From: Medicago truncatula
Taxonomy: Eukaryota > Streptophyta > Magnoliopsida > Fabales > Fabaceae
Assembly: GCF_003473485.1 (NCBI RefSeq)
Contig: NC_053042.1
Span: 10,560,501 to 10,624,500 of the forward strand
DNA length: 64,000 bases
Direction of reading: 5' to 3'
Positions 41,437-53,400 of this stretch are shown here, piece after piece. A program made the translations under genes and the position numbers. Below the pieces are notes generated by a model. That model was not told the origin of the DNA and made no database searches. It saw nothing but the letters and a program-made list of their open reading frames with translations. The number at the start of each line of letters is the position of its first letter. The stretch's first letter is position 1.

Positions 41437-44400
41437 CTAGTTTGGTGCTGTTCTTTCATTTGTTTGATCATGTGGTTGCCCAGGAGGTGCATTCCCTGAT
41501 AACATCTCCATCACATTTTGAAAGACACCACTTAGTTCCTGAGGGATTTGATCAGAATTTAAATTAACATTGCCCCCGAATTGAATATCGGGTTCGTTAT
41601 CTTCACTACTATTGGCATCTTCATGACTTCCATTCATCTGATCATGCGGTTGCCCAGGAGGTGCATTCCCTGAAAACATATGCATCACGGATTGAAAGGC
41701 ACCTCTTAGTTCCTGAGGAATTTGATCTTGGTTTACATTAACGTTGCCCCCAAATCGAATTTCCGGTTCATTAGCTCCACTACTATTGGCATCTTCTTGA
41801 CCTTCCTGAGAATGTGACCCCTGACCCCCATTTGCAGCCGCCATGAACATGCTTGCAAGATTGCTGGGGTTAAATGGCATTGAGCCAAATGAAGCCGGAG
41901 CTGCATGGCTTCTTGACCCCCTTGCATAATGGTTTTGGAATTCTTGTGATCTTGAATTCTTTAAAGAATACAGTGTTAGTTTTCAGTATACAAAAGCAAA
42001 TTGAAACAATGCAAAGAGCACATTGAAGTCAGATAACAAGTTATACTGCATTCCAATACTACATGTTTGTTTCTAATATGAAAAGTACATAGCTAGAGTA
42101 AATTCGTAGATTTAATTTGAAAATGAACAATAATGCATAGAGGAATGGCTAACTAAGTGAAAAACTTTGTATAACTCATGTGAACTGTGGGGGTTGAAAT
42201 GAAAGATAAGCTGTGGAAGACAACAATAACCAGATCATGTATTGCATCACATCTGCCAAAGGTTATCCATAATTGCTTTCCAACAATTTTTTCACTAAAC
42301 AGTTATTTTGCAAGAAAAAAGAGAAGACCCATTAATTAGGACTGATATGATCAATTTGGATTTCCTGCTGCAACTAACAGCAGGAGGCTGTGACAGATCT
42401 GGGCCGTCCGATCTCAAATCAGCGGCTGAGATCATTTTACTAATTGAAACAAAGTTTGAAATATGAACCGTCTGATCTCAAATCAAAGGCCAAGATAGGC
42501 TACAGAGTGAAACTACGTGAAAACGCTACAGCAGCGAGCCCAGGTTCCTAGTATGATATGTGTTCCAGACACAGCATGAATTTAAAAGAAATGATAAGAA
42601 TACCTGATTGTGATCTGCACGATGTCGCTCTTCCATCAATTTATGCTCAGCTACCTGTGATTTACAAGAGCATTATGACCACGAATAAAAAGTAAAAAGA
42701 AAAGACAAAATAAAATAAAATGAAAAACCGAACAGAACAAACCCTTATATTTTCTTTAACAGACTCATTGTTGGGATCCAATTGCAAGGCTGCAAAGATA
42801 TAGAATCATGTTAGGGAGAAATAACATGAGTTCTTTGAGATTTAACATTTCGATATCTCAACCAGGATCAGATGCTCATAATAGTATAATAAATCACTAA
42901 TGGTTTGAAACACTCTATACTCTTTCTGATTATGATTTTGACTAATACAGAATCAATTTTTGGTGAAATCAATTCTTTAATATTTCTTTCGACCCTAAGG
43001 TTTAAATCATGCACCTGTAATTGTAGGAAACTGAGCAAAACTAATTTTTATTTACATTGAATTAACAATAAGGTCGTGTGCACCATTTCACCTTGATTTG
43101 TGACACCGGATGAAAATGATGCCAACACTCTCAGGAGGAGGCTCAGCAAGTATGTCAAGCAGATTATAAAAACAAGAAATCAATTAATATGATACTTCAC
43201 AGACCTTTTTTAAACCCTTTATCAATAGCATCTCTGTAGTTTCCTTGTGCATAATAAGCTAAACCCAGACGACTGTATGCCTTACTGTAATTTGGATCAA
43301 TCTCGATAGATCTAAGAGAATCTTGGATTGCCTCTGTATATCTGTTAATTTGAGTATAAGCAGCTGCCCTGATATTTATCAAAAAAACGCAGCTCCATCA
43401 GTTAAATAAACTGGTCCTGAGGTATTCTGAGCCAGACAATTGGCCACTCCAAAATGTACTAAATATTTAAATATTTACACACAGAGCAGAGACACCAGAA
43501 AAAGAAAGGAAAAAAAAAAGGATACATTTCAAACATGAGAAATACATATATACATGGGGTCATGTGACCTACTGACCTACCATCACTCCCTTTACCTCGC
43601 CTTTTTTTTTGTATTTTTAGGAGAAAATGGACAGAACCAGCATAAAACAAATATTCCAAATATCTCAACTTAAAATCTCCGATCAATAGCATTAGAAAAC
43701 CGAGTTTTTGGCATGTACTCCCTCCTAAAGTGCATTTTTTAAATTCTTCCTACCTTTGCACCCTCTCTCCAGTTTTTTGGTCTTTCTTGTTTGATAAGAT
43801 AGGTTCAAGAAAATTAATTGCTAAGGTTGACAAGAAGGTCAAATCTATCATTATAGGGGAGGACAGTGAAATTGAAGAGATTGTTGGAGATGCAGAGGTA
43901 GAGGGAGAGCATAGACCATCAGAGGATGAAGAAAAAGATGAACTTAGTGACTTTGATCTTGGGGATGATGAATGAGATCATAGGGTAGCTATGAATGAGA
44001 CCATAGGGTAGCTATGAATGAGACCATAGTGTAGCTATATTATTTGTTTTTTGAGCTCGAACTTTGCATTGCTTAGTTCTTCTCTACACTCCATAAATCG
44101 TAGTTATTTAGAATCTTCCAGAATTTGTTTCTCACAATTATTTAGTGAACATATTTTGCGCAGCATAACTAGAATACTTAATAAAAATTTCCGTCCCAAA
44201 AAATCCTAAAATTACACTAAACAATGACATAGCATCTCACAGAAAAAGTGGAAGCAACGCAACTAATACTTGATATTAGTTATTTATTTGATATTAAAAA
44301 ACACAAAAAAAACAGACATTTATTAGACAATTGGTAGTTACATTCCACAAGACACTACACACACAGAGATGTGCTAAAAATAGTATAGTAATATATAGTT

Positions 44401-47400
44401 GAGAAATAGTATAATCAAGTAGAATACCTGTTGCAGTAGTAAACAGCACTTTTTTCATATATCGCAATTGCACAATTATACAACTCAATTGCATCAAAAT
44501 ACTGCTTGGATTGCATTGCCTTGTTACCTGAGTAAAAACCCAATTTCAAGTATTAAATTGTCTTGCGAAAATCCATCACTGAAGATACTCTTAAGCAAAA
44601 CTTAAATTGACCTAAATCAAAATCAATTTAACCAAACCAATCAGCAGGTAATATATAGACATTTTGACATACATGATACATCAATTCTAACCCATAAAAG
44701 ATCTATTATGTGGTGTGTCCACAGTGTGTGTAAGAGAGAGGGAGAGAGACTTTTGATTCATCAAGGGAAAAGAAAGCCTCTTAAAGTCAAAGTAACTTAT
44801 CATACCTAATGTTTTTAGTGATTCAGCCAAATTCTTCAAATTAAACTGCTGACACCCAGATCTTTCCATCTCCTGTACAGAAGCAGATTTTGCTTAAACA
44901 GACAGTATAACTGAAAATTTGGTTTTGATAAAACAATCAGCCAATAGTATTGATTGATTCATGTAGTCAACCCTACCAAGTGGATAATGGCATGGCTGAT
45001 GTACAATTGAACAGAAAGATCAGCAAGAAATTAAATATACTAACAAGCAACAATTGTAGTAGCAGAAGATATAATAATATGCATATCATCAACTAACTTG
45101 AGATACCAACTGACTTGACATAGTATGAAAGTCATTTACCAAACTAACTAGCATCTGACATAAGTTGAAGAAATTTGAACACAAAAAAATGAAGCACAGT
45201 TCATTAATTTCCTCTCGTTTTACTATAAAGATTAAATTTACACACAAGCAAAATGTAACACCATGTTTTTCTTGTACCTTCATCAATAGTTATCCATAAT
45301 TAATGTAAAAATAACCCATTTGGGTTGGTCCAGTGGTATTGGCTTGGGACCTGGGAGTTTGCTCCTCCTCAAGGTCTCAGATTCGATTCTCTCTGGAGTC
45401 AATTTGGGTGGGTTAATTTAGCTTCTTCAAAGAAAAAAAAAATTAATGTAAAAATTAGAAAACTAAATTGAAATTTAGGAATTAGGTATATGACAAGAAG
45501 CAGTGACAGTGACAAGAATTAGGTATATTACACAACAGTATTTTTCCTGTTAGTTTCTACATGTAGCTTACCCCACCCAGTGGAAAAAATTTTGTTTGTT
45601 GTTGTTCTAAAAGTTTAAAACACTACTATGATAAAAGCCAAGTCACATATGCTGAAGCAAATGAACAGGTATGTTTTAAGTTCCAACATCATCTGGAAAT
45701 GCAACATATGCATATTCATGATATAGTGTCATACCGTAAAACCGTCATCAAATAAGCGAGATGCTTTCTCCAATTGCACTATGTCATCACCTCCATCAAT
45801 ATTGGTCCTGAAATAGTGTTTTTTCTCCAGAACAGCAAAGAATTGTCCACATAGTTCATCTTTAGACACTGCTGTCAAAAGTTTTAAGGAAATATTAAGA
45901 TAGTTCACCTTCTTCTACTAAATACCATACAAAATTCAACTAAATCCAATATATCATTGGACTAGACCAAAAGAGGAAGTCAACTACCGTGGCAAAAAGT
46001 TATCGTGAAAAATATCAATCTATGTGCAATATTCTGAAATTTTAATCATTCGCAATCAGATAGGGCATAAATAATATAATATATTAATAAATTGTTTTCC
46101 AAAATACATTACAAAATTTTAACAATTTGATCCCCAAAACCAAAAGTACCACCCACCAACCAACAGAAATATTAGCTTGAGAAAACTTGTCATGCAAAAG
46201 AACAGAGAACGATTTACAGTATTTACTAATATTTGTAGTAATGCTTGTCAAACCGGTCTACACACTAGAGTATGCTCATAGTAAAACAAACAAATGAATT
46301 AAAATGTTACAAACTATAAACTTTTCCAGCAAGAAACGTCCTCTCAGTGAGAATATTGAGAAGATAAATGGTAGAAAATGTCCTTTCCATACATAACTAT
46401 TTATGATCACTCAAATTTCAAATAAAAGAAAGGGAACAGATTTGCCTACCGGAAGTGTGAGGGCCCTGTGTCCAATCTTCATCCTAATGAAGACACGTTG
46501 TGAGATAAATCAGAACCAAAAAACCAAAATTTCAATACAATATGCAATTTATGTGATAGAGTAATGTACTTCTAGAGCAGTGAATACAGAGTAGACAAAT
46601 CATGAAATACTTCAGCATCAATGTGACATATACTTGTAACTAGCTTAAAGCATAAGGTGGACATAACTGAATCAAATGCACCAGTACGGACTGCATGGGT
46701 CATTGTATGGGCTAGATGATTAGAGCTTTTAATATAGGGTATCCTGTTAGCATTTAAGTTTAAGCTATCCTTGACGCAGTGACTGTCAAGTTCAACATGA
46801 TTAGTCCGATCATGTTTGTAATTTCAATGGCTTCCACGTTATCACAAATAGGTGACATAGGTTTTCCGAACCAAACCTAAGTTCAACTGGAAGAATGTTA
46901 TCCATATAAGCTTTGTGGTGCATGATGAAGAGCACAACATAGCAGCTAAAAGCGTCGTCAAATAGCGGCTATAGCATAGTGGAAATTTAACAAATAACTA
47001 TAATTCCGTGATACACGATTCAGTACTGTGTGTTGTCAAATAGAGGCTATAGCACTATAGCGTAGTGCAATTTGAACAAACCATTGATTTCTGCGATTCA
47101 CGATTGACAACTTTTGATTCTACGCTAAACAGTGACATTACATTTTGTTTCTTCTCCAATCAAAAGATTTCCTCCAACAAATAACAAATACCTGATGCAA
47201 ACTTTCTGTCAGTAAAATCAGAATCTGTGTGACCAACAATGTCTACGTGACCTGATTTTGAGAACATTATACCCTTGCCGTTAGAAACTATTCAAACATT
47301 CTCCTCAGACATGGTATAGAAACTAAGAGAATGTAACTAATAGGTTGACTAGGGTTCTACCCAGTGAAAGATAGCAACAAGAGATTTTTTCCCAAAACTG

Positions 47401-49602
47401 CGAGAGCAAATTGAAAACTTGGCTGATAAGGACAATATTTATAGAGTAAACACTCGGGTATTCTAATAAGGACAATAATACAACGAAGCTAATTATCAAT
47501 ACATTGATTCTAATTAATTCATAACCGAAACAGGAGATAAAGGGAAAAACAAATACAGCTGTACACCTTAACTCTACAAATAGAGTTAGCGTTGTATTCT
47601 GTTAGAGGATTGCGGAAAATAGTGAAACGCCAAAAACCCGCCTTGTGAAACAGCATATAGTGTTGCGGCAAATAGAGGAAGCCGCATATAATGGTTGAAA
47701 TAAGTCAATATAATTATATACAATATAATAAAGCGCGTATTGCATACAAATAAAAAAGAGAATGAAGGAGAGCGTGCCTACATATGGAAGGTTTACGTAT
47801 TACAGTGAATATAGGAGTAACGCTGACTCTTTAGTTTTTCTATTTTTCATAATAGGTCATGTTTGGCATTCATGCATATTCTCCAGTTTTATTATTTTTA
47901 AAATCCCTAAAATTTTCTTTTTTCCGCTATTGCCGCTATATGAGCAAGCAGAAAGTGGAATAGCGGCGCCCAATAGCGAAATTAGGTCAGCCTCGCGGTT
48001 TTCATAGAAAATTGATCTAAATCCTCTATGCTATAATGCAGCTATCACTGATTTTCCGCTATTTGAAAACATTGCTTTTCTAACATATAGTCCACTCCGT
48101 ATATAAATATTAGAATCGATTTTTCAAATTTTGCTCTCTCCTTCCCCCCCTGCTAAGCCTGAATTCCTAAAATTCCAACAATGAAACTATTTAATGGAAT
48201 AAAATCACATGTGAACCAGACATGGCATAATTGAAGGGTTCGGTACATGGTAAAACACCAAGTGACTACTCTTTTTCTTTCTTGGATACAGCCGACACAA
48301 TGTCAATGTGCCCTATACATATATGTTTTGACTTTTTAAGAACTTCGCTATCCTAAATACCTACAAAGGCAACACTTAATTTTCATGATCCATAGACATA
48401 ATCTCTCACTAATTAACAATTGAAGGGCTCCACTATAACCGCTAGAAAATTAGCACGTGTTAAACACAATTTCTTTTCCTGCAATTGTCCTTTTCCACAT
48501 TTAACGTAACCATTTTCAAACCATGATTTAGTTGGACATATAGTTATGGAAATAGCCATTACATTGTCATTAATCATCAAATAGTACAGAACTAGAAGTT
48601 ATACATACTTACACCTATGTACTGCATGCTTACCGGTTTTAATCATGAAGAACCATTCAAGAGAAAAGGATAGGCACAAGTTTTAACCAACTAAACAAGT
48701 ATGGGATAACACATCGACTCAAATCCATCAATGAACAGAAAAGGAAAAAAAAGTCGAGTCAGTAAGAACAAATAGACAGCGTCGGCTTCTAGAGCAAACT
48801 GTGGTCCACGGTCGATTATTACTCACAATCATTAAAATATTGCTCTAATAAACATTAGATTTTAGTATAATCGACTGTTGTGAGTGATAATAAACCTGTC
48901 ACCTACGTCCACCCTAGACAGAAAACCTAAACAACCAATATACATAATAGCATGAGTAAATCAGCATAATGGTGAACAAAAACAAAAGAAAAGTGAGAAA
49001 TAACCATAGGTTTCGATTCATCAGGATGAGTTTTAGCATCAGCAGCATTCTGAGCGGAAACTGAACTTGAAGCTTTCATAGAATCTAACCTGCTTCTTTC
49101 ACATTGCTTGTTTGCATCAAATGACTTAAATATATCAATCAATGAATCAGGTTCACCAGTTACAGAAGCTGAGTTGTTAATCTTAAAAGCTTCTACCAAA
49201 CACTCCCTAGCTACCTCAATTCCTTCGGCATCAACACCAGGACTAGGTTCAACTATTCCACAACAACAACAACAACAACAACAAAAAAAAAAAATCATTA
49301 ACATTCATTACAATCAAAATAATAATCAATCAAATTAAGAGACAAGCACCATCTGAAACTCAATATCTCGGGTTCGGCCCGGTAACCATAATAAATGTCC
49401 AGACTAACAATTTCGGCATTACTAGTTGAGCTAGGTTTTACGAATAAATAAAACAACGAAATTGTATACACTGTTACACGAAAAAATGGATCAGAATCAA
49501 AATCAAAATCAAAGGATACGAACCTTGGTTAAGGAAATGGAGGAAAGAACGAACTATGCGATGAGAGAGAGGGGAATCGGTGGTGATGCGATTGTGCGAC
49601 AT
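41437..49602 (-). CDS. SGTA: SGTA-type small glutamine-rich TPR co-chaperone
   Basis: Cytosolic co-chaperone that links Hsp70/Hsp90 to the tail-anchored protein (GET/BAG6) pathway; the Arabidopsis relative is At4g08320 as recalled. Exons (minus, 5' to 3'): 49602-49524, 49252-49005, 46483-46450, 45871-45735, 44872-44806, 44527-44428, 43368-43205, 42789-42743, 42654-42604 and 41958-41437. They join in frame to 482 aa. The N-terminus SPLSHRIVRSFLHFL is the SGTA dimerisation helix. Three TPRs span about 182-295 (NLAESLKTLGNKAMQSKQYF; then AAAYTQINRYTEAIQDSLRS; YSRLGLAYYAQGNYRDAI). The C-terminus is N/Q/G-rich with NPSNLASMFM. The last exon holds a 58-codon tandem duplication. Intron 2 (2.5 kb) contains a copia fossil, and another intron a SINE. 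Confidence 0.93.
41448..41796 (-). repeat. 174-bp tandem duplication inside the last SGTA exon
   Basis: Two in-frame copies, period 174 bp (58 codons). Anchors are GAAGATGCCAATAGTAGT, reaching 41796 in the first copy and 41622 in the second, followed by matching FGGNVN, DQIPQEL and SGNAPPGQPHDQ motifs in both. It makes the C-terminus longer than in the usual family member. Confidence 0.85.
43730..44040 (+). other. acidic open frame and 23-bp repeats in SGTA intron 6 (antisense)
   Basis: On the strand opposite the host gene, a frame at 43730-43975 encodes a lysine-rich then strongly acidic tail (EIEEIVGDAEVEGEHRPSED, ending DLGDDE). Three copies of a 23-bp unit GAATGAGACCATAGGGTAGC(TAT) overlap and follow its stop (43972-44040). 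It has no recognised family. It could be a retroposed gene fragment or the end of a transposase. Confidence 0.35.
45313..45440 (+). mobile_element. tRNA-derived SINE with 15-bp target duplication
   Basis: The head has a Pol III box A-like GGTTGGTCCAGTGGTATTGG and a box B-like GGTCTCAGATTCGATTCTC, and the element ends in an A run. It is flanked by identical AATTAATGTAAAAAT at 45298-45312 and 45441-45455, the mark of L1-driven retroposition. It lies in an SGTA intron, opposite to the gene. Confidence 0.85.
46600..47300 (-). mobile_element. copia (Ty1) RNase H fossil in SGTA intron 2
   Basis: Minus-strand peptides recall the end of a copia polyprotein. Near 47290-47170 is GHVDIVGHTDSDFTDRKFAS; near 46810-46680 is HVELDSHCVKDSL followed by SSNHLAHTMTHAV. 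Only this 3' portion of pol is visible, broken and without LTRs, so it is an old truncated copy. Same strand as the host gene. Confidence 0.55.
46940..48080. repeat. interspersed repeat with GCGGCTATAGC-type motifs in SGTA intron 2
   Basis: CGTCGTCAAATAGCGGCTAT near 46956 and TTGTCAAATAGAGGCTATAG near 47034 are opposed by TTTCCGCTATTTGAAAACA near 48050, with more GCGGCAAATAG and AATAGCGGCGCC copies between. The inverted termini and motif repeats suggest one or more nested DNA-transposon derivatives. The class is not resolved. Confidence 0.4.
49260..49292. repeat. (TTG)n/T-run microsatellite at an SGTA splice acceptor
   Basis: On the gene strand, an A/T run followed by about 8 TTG units lies directly before the GTGGAATAG acceptor of exon 2 (exon starts at 49252). 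The microsatellite thus serves as the pyrimidine-rich tract. Confidence 0.8.
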
Positions 49603-49759
49603 GTTGAAGAAGAACGCTAGATTGTGAAGGAAGTGTTCATTTCTTTGCTGTGGAGTTTTTATTTGAGGAAATGATTCTAGAAAGTTCGCACGACAAATAG
49701 CGAATCGAGATATAGGAGTAGACTTTACTGTAAGACTGTACAATGATGTCAATTTTTTT

Positions 49760-51760
49760 TTCTTCTTTTTTTAAGAAAGGTAATTCATTTCATTTGATCT
49801 AAAATATTATAATGAATACAATCCGGAGGATGCAAGAAAGTATTGGGACTAACATATAATATAGACGCTCGAGTAAGGTTATGAGCGACTATATTAGTTT
49901 GTCTCATAATATAAGTTAGAGCATAACTAACATTAGATAAAATAACTAGCATTAGATTAAAGTAAAGTTCTACAATTAGAGAGTAAACTTCCTAGTTCAT
50001 TCATATATGAGTTATTATTAAGGACTGCATTCACAACTGGTTGACAATCACTTTCGAATACTACCCGATTCAGGCCAATTTGAAGGCTTGTTGTAGAGCA
50101 GTAGCTTCACACTCAGATGCGGTGGTAATAGAAGGAAAGACCATAGAGTTAGTTTGGATAAGATGTCCAAGGTTGTCTCGAAAACAGATACCAACACCAA
50201 ATTTTTCTTCGGCTTCAAAAATGGCACAATCAATGTTACACTTGATCCAATCTGTCTGTGGTTTAGACCAAACTGGAGTAGCAGACTCCACATCATCATT
50301 GAGACGGTGACACCACATGTAATCTCGAACCGTATCAAGGGCTAGGACACAAAATGCATGTGCATTGACAGGTTTTTGCTCCCATAAACAAGCATTACGC
50401 GCGCGCCAAATACTCCATGAAATAGCGACTAATCTAGCACAACTGTCCACTTCAAGCGTTCTAAGAATGGAAAAGATAATAGATGAAGAACTGCTGCTTG
50501 ACATCATGTACGACTCTATCTTGCTTCATATATTTGCCTCTTTCCAACAATCAATAGCAAACTTGCAGTGCATAAATATGGGCATTTCATCTTCCAAGTC
50601 ATTATTGCAAACCACACAAACTGATTGGCAATGGACTCTACGACTTTGCAAGTTAGACCTCGTGGGTAAGCAACTACGAAGCAATCTCCAACAAAAATGT
50701 TTAGGCTTAATAGCAGTTTTGACCCCCTAAGTATTAGGAAGTTGCGATTTTGACCCCCAACAAAATAAAATATAATCCAACCCCCTAAGTTTTGCCCCTT
50801 TTGCAGTTTTGGCCCCCCATACCAATTTTGACCAAGTCAATGTTGACGTGTATAATTTTTTTATTTTTTTAAATATTAAAAAAAAAAAAAAACAAACTAC
50901 ACACGTGGTGTCCATGTCAGCGTTGAATTAGTCAAAATTGGTCTCAGGGGTCAAAACTGCAAAATAAGCAATACTTAGGGGGCTGGATTGTATTTTATTT
51001 TGTTGGAGGGCCAAAATCGTAACTTCCTAATACATAGGGGGCCAAAACTGCTATTAAGTCAAATGTTTAATTTTATGCGGAACACACAATGACCATATTA
51101 ACTTCCAATCACCTAAGACATGATAGTTTGTCCTTTGGTCTGAAATACTCAAACACATCTTATAGGCAGATTTTACTATGTATGAGCCATTAAAGATGCA
51201 TTCCAAATAATTGTATCATATTCAGTTCGAGAGTGCAAAGATAACTTACAAATATCATATCTTATGTGTTCATGATAGAAGCAATAAAGTCTCGATTCCA
51301 AGTGTTGGTTGTTGGATTGAAAAGTTGAGAGACAATCATGTTGAGAAAATTGTTTGACGAAATTGAGGAAGGCCGCAAATTATGACGAGTGCGGATCCAT
51401 CGGTCTTTCTAGACATTAATATCATTACCATCACCGTTTTCCACCTATAATCAAGAAATAACATCGGAATAGTGCTCCAGATACTCCTCCATGTGAAACT
51501 TGGACTACGACCAATATTGGCGCTCAAAAATCTTCTTCTAGGGAAATATTTAGCTTTGAGAACTCTAGTGAGGAGAAAGGAGGAGTTTGTGGAAGAGCTT
51601 TCATCCTTGCTTACCAAGCATGGCAAGGTTAACACCTTCAAGGTCACGAAAATTGAGACCACCGCGATCCTTACAAGCAATCATCTTATCCCAATTTAAC
51701 CAATTAATACTTCGGCCTCTATTCTTCTTCGAACCCCAAGTGATGTCAAAAACTTAGGCA
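49760..51760 (-). mobile_element. LINE 3' half (RT end to RNase H), split by a MITE
   Basis: Minus-strand order: 51740-51340 has WDKMIACKDRGGLNFRDLEG and TRVLKAKYFPRRRFLSANIG, the end of RT. 50700-50050 has the zf-RVT/RNase H region (ISWSIWRARNACLWEQKPVN; then VGICFRDNLGHLIQTNSMVF). The UTR ends in ATGAATTACCTTTCTT plus A-run near 49770. The reading frame is broken, and a 357-bp MITE sits at 50704-51060. Confidence 0.8.
50704..51060. mobile_element. MULE-type MITE with 9-bp target duplication
   Basis: The termini GGCTTAATAGCAGTTTTGAC and (reversed) GACTTAATAGCAGTTTTGGC continue as inverted repeats for about 50 bp (GTATTAGGAAGTT, then CGATTTT). Both flanks carry AAATGTTTA (50695-50703 and 51061-51069). 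The 9-bp duplication fits Mutator-like transposition. Non-coding, inside a LINE. Confidence 0.85.
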
Positions 51761-51780
51761 AAAGCAATTACAGGATTATT

Positions 51781-52389
51781 ATTAAATTAAGAGGACAATA
51801 GTGTAATTGATAGTATCGATATTGTTTAGTTTGACATCTTTATCTGAATTTGGATCGAGATTTCACGATTGTGTATGATGTTTGTCGCTTTCTTCCGAAT
51901 TAAAAAAAAAATATTAAGGTTGACTAACAACACACTCTTTATACACACTTTTTTAATGCTAAAAAATCATATGACAAGGACTACATGAATTTTAATCAAT
52001 AAAATAGTGTGTGTTGTATTAGAAAATGTATGGTTGAAATTGTATTTTCATATATTTTAGGCAAAATACTAGATGTCATTTATCTCATTTAGTTCTAATA
52101 CATTTATCATTTATCTTTCATTTTTCATGAAAAAAATGTTGAAATAATAATTTTATTAATAACCATGTTTTTAAAAGAGTTTTTATTAAAAATAAAGAAA
52201 TACATAAATCAAACTAAACATCTTCATCCTCATGTTCTTCATCCCCCTCTTTTTTTCCTTAAATCAAATCTATGTCCATACAAACACACATTCAATTAAC
52301 TTAAGTATCTTCACTTCCATCTTCTAAACTCATAATTCTAAATCCTCAAATTTTAAAAAAAAAAAAAAAACTTAAATATGGGGAGAAAG
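51781..52389. other. intergenic, AT-rich
   Basis: Spacer between two LINE remnants; an A-run at 52354-52370 adjoins the second. No gene recognised. Confidence 0.4.
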
Positions 52390-53400
52390 GGGTCGTTTGC
52401 GCGTTGGGGGTGGTGGTGGTTCTGTTTTTGTGGAAAACATTGAATAACCTTAGAGAGGGAGTTGGGGGTGGTTGGTGGTTTGACAACATTAGTCGAAAGG
52501 TGGGTGATGAGACTTCTACGTTGTTTTGGAGTGATCATTGGTTGGATGGAGTTCCTTTGAAGGTTAGGTTTGGTAGGTTGTTTGAGTTAGCAGATTACAT
52601 GTTAGCGACAATGACTGATATGTTTGCTTTAGGGTGGGATATGGAGAGGTGTGAAAGTGGCGTAAGAGGTTGTTTGCGTGAAAGAAGGAGTTGGTGGGGG
52701 AGTGTGTTGAGAGGTTAACCACAATTGTTTTGCAGGTTTCAGAGGAGGATCGGTGAGTTTGAAAACTTCACTCCTCAAATTGTTATACAGTTAGTAGTGT
52801 TTATAACAATTGTATTGCAATGGATTATACTATTTCTACGACTTTTACACTAATGGTGTGGACGAAGGTTGTGCCTCTTAAAATATTCATTTTTGCTTGA
52901 CGCTTAATTTTAAACAGCATCCCGACAAAAGATAATCTGGTCAGACGTCCATTATTGCTCATACAAATCAGAACTGTTCGGCGAATTGCGGCATTATTGA
53001 AGACATTAAGCACTTATTTTTCCAATGTGATTTTTTTTGTTGAATTTGGCCTATTATATACGACAAGTTAGGATTTTGTTCAATTTCTCATTGAAATGTT
53101 TTGGATCATTTATCTAAGTTTGGAGGGTGAGGGGGCTTTAAAAAACAAATCCGCGATAGACACGCATTTCAACATAAGGAAGAGAGTTTGCAGGCGTTAA
53201 CTGAGAAGATTAAGTTGCAATCTTTATGATGGTTGCAATCTTTCTTTACCTTATTTAACAATTATTATGTTATTCGCCTCTTAATCTCGTCTGAGGCACT
53301 TGATTGTAATTATACTTTTTTAAATCTAATTCGGTACACCTTATGTTAATAAAACTTGTATTGTTTGTTTAATATATTTATCCTTTTTGCCTGTTTAAAA
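52390..53400 (+). mobile_element. LINE 3' part (RT end and zf-RVT)
   Basis: 52404-52718 encodes the LINE segment GGGWWFDNISRKVGDETSTL followed by FWSDHWLDGVPLKVRF. 52850-53040 gives KVVPLKIFIFA, then IPTKDNLVRRPLLL, the zf-RVT start, in a broken frame. The 3' UTR ends in an A run near 53395. Catalytic RT is absent. Confidence 0.7.

Noticed and set aside
50041-50345. Plus-strand frames opposite a LINE RNase H region
   Set aside because: Antisense shadows of the LINE sequence.
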